Assembly (NCBI GenBank): GCA_963736425.1
Contig: CAVTOX010000013.1
Span: forward strand, 47,578-111,577
From: Prado023 sp963736425
Lineage (GTDB): Bacteria > Actinomycetota > Actinomycetes > S36-B12 > CAIYMF01
Length of the DNA stretch: 64,000 nucleotides
Direction of reading: 5' to 3'
Notes under the pieces: generated by a model
Told to the model about the DNA's origin: nothing
The model's database searches: none
Seen by the model: the letters and a program-made list of their open reading frames with translations, nothing else
Made by a program: the position numbers and the translations under genes
Part shown: positions 63,077-64,000 of the stretch, piece after piece
Layout: each line of letters starts with the position of its first letter
Position numbering within the stretch: position 1 is the first letter of the stretch

Positions 63077-64000
<924 letters not shown>

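Overview
The window is a high-GC stretch of an actinobacterial chromosome. Evidence for the lineage is the strongly G/C-biased third codon positions, frequent GTG starts, hairpin terminators without a U-tract, and protein families largely confined to Actinobacteria: a DUF3017 protein in a folD-DUF3017-mdh order, a DUF5302 protein, a PerM/DUF6350-like membrane protein beside sucCD, and a mycothiol-dependent maleylpyruvate-isomerase-family enzyme. I cannot name the genus. No insertion sequence, prophage or CRISPR array is visible; one tRNA-Lys(UUU) is present.

Layout. 1-5 kb: the end of a urease-alpha-like gene, a DUF2252 gene and a beta-propeller lipoprotein. 4.5-11 kb: alpha-glucan metabolism (glgB facing treY and glgX). 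11-15.2 kb: a PEP-mutase-family enzyme divergent from an isochorismatase-family hydrolase and a molybdopterin oxidoreductase. 15.3-22.6 kb: tRNA-Lys, two convergent related small membrane proteins, a short UvrA-like ATPase, agmatine deiminase with carbamate kinase, a DUF5302 protein, ThpR and an SRPBCC protein. 22.8-31.5 kb: a minus-strand run of one-carbon, purine and central-metabolism genes (mdh, DUF3017, folD, VOC, HAD, purH, purN, an SLC13 permease, a mycothiol-dependent enzyme). 31.6-35.9 kb: a FadH-like flavoenzyme, a PhzF-family protein and a lipoprotein. 35.9-42.2 kb: a four-gene envelope-glycan cluster (glycosyltransferase-methyltransferase fusion, flippase-like protein, GT2, GT39-like). 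42.4-46.5 kb: an HD-domain protein, a TetR-ACT-GNAT fusion, a TetR regulator with a clear operator, and a PUA/EVE-like protein. 46.5-49.1 kb: acyl-CoA synthetase and PlsC. 49.2-55.2 kb: a tightly coupled seven-gene redox operon with its own two-component system. 55.2-64 kb: PerM-like protein, sucD, sucC, a B12-binding protein, a lipase, PcrA/UvrD and a secreted protein cut by the window edge.

Functional links: FolD makes the folate one-carbon units used by PurN and PurH; SucCD and Mdh are TCA enzymes; GlgX and TreY act on glucan chains shaped by GlgB; the ApbE / heme-membrane / NuoF-like / ferredoxin set looks like one membrane electron-transfer pathway controlled by the adjacent kinase and regulator.

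Caution: thirteen genes appear split by single-base frame changes. In nearly every case deleting one base restores a conserved sequence, so I annotate them as intact genes in an insertion-prone, unpolished assembly rather than as pseudogenes. The most unusual items are the TetR-ACT-GNAT fusion, the redox operon, a pair of intergenic dyad elements sharing a 16-bp core, and a urease alpha-like protein that keeps every metal ligand but has Val at the flap cysteine.
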